64,000 nucleotides of DNA. Source: G964291335 sp964291335. Lineage in GTDB: Bacteria; Chloroflexota; Dehalococcoidia; Lucifugimonadales; UBA3495. Every line of letters starts with the position of its first letter. Position 1 is the stretch's first letter. The stretch covers positions 124,001-188,000 of the forward strand of contig OZ219749.1 in the NCBI GenBank assembly GCA_964291335.2, read 5' to 3'. The notes under the pieces are model-generated. The model was not told the origin of the DNA and did no database searches. It saw only the letters and a list, made by a program, of their open reading frames with translations. The translations under genes were made by a program, and so were the position numbers. Positions 62,589 through 64,000 of the stretch are shown here, one piece after another.

Positions 62589-62621
62589 TCCCGAAAATAA
62601 CAACCCTCTGGACTGATTCAA

Positions 62622-62668
62622 GGGGAGTAGAGTTGCCGGATTTCCGGCAACTCTACTCCCCGGTTTTT
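62622..62668 (+). terminator. Strong intrinsic terminator
   Basis: An 18-bp perfect stem (GGGGAGTAGAGTTGCCGG and its complement; 62622-62639, 62644-62661) with loop ATTT is followed by GGTTTTT. It ends the binding-lipoprotein transcript 33 bp after the stop codon, leaving that gene monocistronic. Confidence 0.9.
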
Positions 62669-62797
62669 AATGGCCTCATTGCCCCACAGCCAAAGCGTCT
62701 GCGCTGCCACAAGGCCGGGAGGCGCGGGGCAATGGCGCGCTTCAGCCGGCCGAAACGTCCCGCCGGGGGCGGCAGAGGCAGACGGGACGCCGGGGTC

Positions 62798-63334
62798 TCA
62801 ACCCGGCGTGCTGTAGTCCGGCGGAATGGCGCCGGCGCCCCGCTTCAGTCCTTTCAGATAGGCAATTTGACCCTGATGCTGAAAGAACTCAGCAATCAGC
62901 TGCCGAAAAACGACGCCCACCGTCAGATTAGGCCGCCGCTGGCGGGGAACCAGGTCAAAATCCTCCGGCGTCAAGCTGCGCAGGTACTCCAGAGTGCCGG
63001 CGCGCACCGATTCACCGTAACTCAACAGCAGCGCCAGGTCAGGGGCCTGGAAATTCGCCACCTGTTCCGGCGTATGGCCGAAGCCATTATCCCGGGCCGG
63101 CAAACCGAACCTGGCGTGCCAGCCATCCCGCTCCCACAACTCCGGCTGCCCCTGGATGAAGAACTGAATCCACATATCTTCCACCCGCATGGTATGCCAC
63201 AACATCCAGCCAATAGGGTTGGCCTCCGCGCCGGGCTGCCAGGCCAGCTCCTCGGGCGTCAGGTCGTGCGCCGCCTCCAGCAGGAGCCGCTGCTCTACGT
63301 CCAGGGACGACTCGATAAACTCTTTTAACTCCAT
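62798..63334 (-). CDS. DinB-like metal-binding four-helix protein
   Basis: This 178-residue protein is of the DinB/YfiT superfamily, four-helix bundles with a three-His metal site used by thiol-dependent S-transferases. Two of the three His are clear in IGWMLWHTMRVEDMWIQFFI and AEFFQHQGQIAYLKGLKRG; another lies in the same helix pair. The N-terminus ELKEFIESSLDVEQRLLLEA is typical. GGAGG precedes the ATG. It probably acts with a small thiol cofactor (bacillithiol, mycothiol or other); the true substrate is unknown. It stands convergent to the terminator at 62622. Confidence 0.85.
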   Translation of the reverse strand: MELKEFIESSLDVEQRLLLEAAHDLTPEELAWQPGAEANPIGWMLWHTMRVEDMWIQFFIQGQPELWERDGWHARFGLPARDNGFGHTPEQVANFQAPDLALLLSYGESVRAGTLEYLRSLTPEDFDLVPRQRRPNLTVGVVFRQLIAEFFQHQGQIAYLKGLKRGAGAIPPDYSTPG

Positions 63335-63562
63335 AGTCGGCCTCCCTCAATAGCCCCTGGGTCTGGTCGCACAAAAAAGTCGGCTGCGGTGTTCCATTGC
63401 CTTAAATTTACCGCTCCGCCGGGGAACGCTTCTCGCCACATACCGAGCCATAAGCTGCTTCCGTTGATTCTAATGGCAAAACAACAGGGCTTCAGCCCCG
63501 GCCGACCAGTCCGCAGCACGAGGAGATACAACCTGCCGGGCTGCTGACAACCACCATTGCCG

Positions 63563-64000
63563 CTATTTCCGCTTGTCGGGAGCCATCAAGCCTGGAACGT
63601 GCCGGCCCGCGGCGCCGGCCGGGTTATAGCCCGGATCCTCGGGCAGACCGGGCTGACGGGCAGCCTGCGAGGCCAACCGGTCGCAGCGTTCATTGTCCGG
63701 GTTGCCGGCGTGGCCCCGAACCCAACGGAATTCCACCTGGTGGCGGCCGCCCAGTTCCAGCAGAACCTGCCACAAATCAGGGTTATTGGCCCTTTCCCGT
63801 CGGTTCCGGAGCCAGTTATTGGCCTGCCATTTTTTGGCCCAGCCCTTCCTCAACGCATCCACCACGTACCGGGAATCGCTGTACAAGGTAACCTGACAAG
63901 GGCGCTTCAGGGCTTCCAGGGCCTTAATGACTGCCATCAGCTCCATCCGGTTGTTGGTAGTAAGCCGGTAACCGCCGCTCAACTCCCGGCAATGTTCGCC
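63563..64000 (-). CDS. rnhA: Ribonuclease HI, 5' end beyond the window
   Basis: About 145 residues of RNase HI are visible. The first catalytic Asp strand (around residue 10 of the family) lies beyond the right edge. Seen are the second carboxylate in TTNNRMELMAVIKALEALKR, the third in TLYSDSRYVVDALRKGWAKK, then KWQANNWLRNRRERANNPDL and the His/Asp of FRWVRGHAGNPDNERCDRLA. An extra 25-residue Pro/Gly/Arg tail follows the core. The protein removes RNA from RNA-DNA hybrids. The frame is open to the right edge, so it is partial at its 5' end. Confidence 0.92.
   Translation of the reverse strand, partial: GEHCRELSGGYRLTTNNRMELMAVIKALEALKRPCQVTLYSDSRYVVDALRKGWAKKWQANNWLRNRRERANNPDLWQVLLELGGRHQVEFRWVRGHAGNPDNERCDRLASQAARQPGLPEDPGYNPAGAAGRHVPGLMAPDKRK

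Overview
The window looks like a GC-rich (roughly 60%) bacterial chromosome, most likely from Chloroflexota and probably a Dehalococcoidia-like aerobe. This placement is inference from three things: the gene order rplI-dnaB-dnaD-like-dnaC-like, a 167-residue EF-Ts, and a catabolic gene set with two MmgE/PrpD proteins, a double CMD-domain protein, Ldh, Gfo/Idh and an acyl-CoA-dehydrogenase-like monooxygenase. Heme A synthase and heme O synthase point to aa3-type oxidase respiration. No rRNA or tRNA gene was recognised.

Layout. 1-3625: end of an unknown gene, a binding lipoprotein and a histidine kinase, each overlapping the next. 3626-4424: broken MFS transporter. 4425-5231: aldo/keto reductase. 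5432-12982 (minus): classic operon rpsB-tsf-pyrH-frr-uppS-cdsA-dxr-rseP behind an extended -10 promoter. 13357-17078: IS1-like remnant, Nudix hydrolase, gyrB, Lrp-type RAM protein. 17237-19191 (minus): stress/hibernation group of a pseudo-receiver, a short HPF and a USP-cNMP-binding fusion. 19632-23474: accessory stretch with a P4-primase-tail protein, an MDR dehydrogenase, a 32-base G run and a DUF5131/TcmP pair. 23610-30537: catabolic and hydrolytic genes with a broken FAH gene. 31447-35410: replication group L9, DnaB, DnaD-like, and a loader with two AAA+ modules. 35528-43583: oxidoreductase, anchorless signal peptidase I, YihY, HsaA-like flavoprotein, and a four-gene operon of two DUF1538 membrane proteins, a PII-like protein and a CBS protein. 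43956-49287: DAO oxidoreductase, ABM, CMD, PrpD and a thioredoxin-like lipoprotein. 49392-54154: lipoprotein, ABC exporter, ctaA, ctaB. 54155-57652: hotspot between ctaB and ldh. 57700-64000: hydrolase, CRISPR-like mini-array, gpsA, sufU-like gene, peptide-binding lipoprotein, DinB protein, RNase H.

The most unusual places are: (i) 53879-56677, where a junction of the ldh and ctaB 3' ends separates two different cargo sets (an NYN nuclease; a serine-dehydrogenase-type proteinase with a small basic protein), as if two alleles of one hotspot had been joined in tandem; (ii) three 37-bp repeats with exact 73-bp period and unrelated 36-bp spacers at 58530-58712, with no cas genes in view; (iii) the DUF5131/TcmP cassette bounded by G runs; (iv) the PII/CBS/DUF1538 operon; (v) the hibernation group headed by a receiver domain that has lost its phosphorylation residues.
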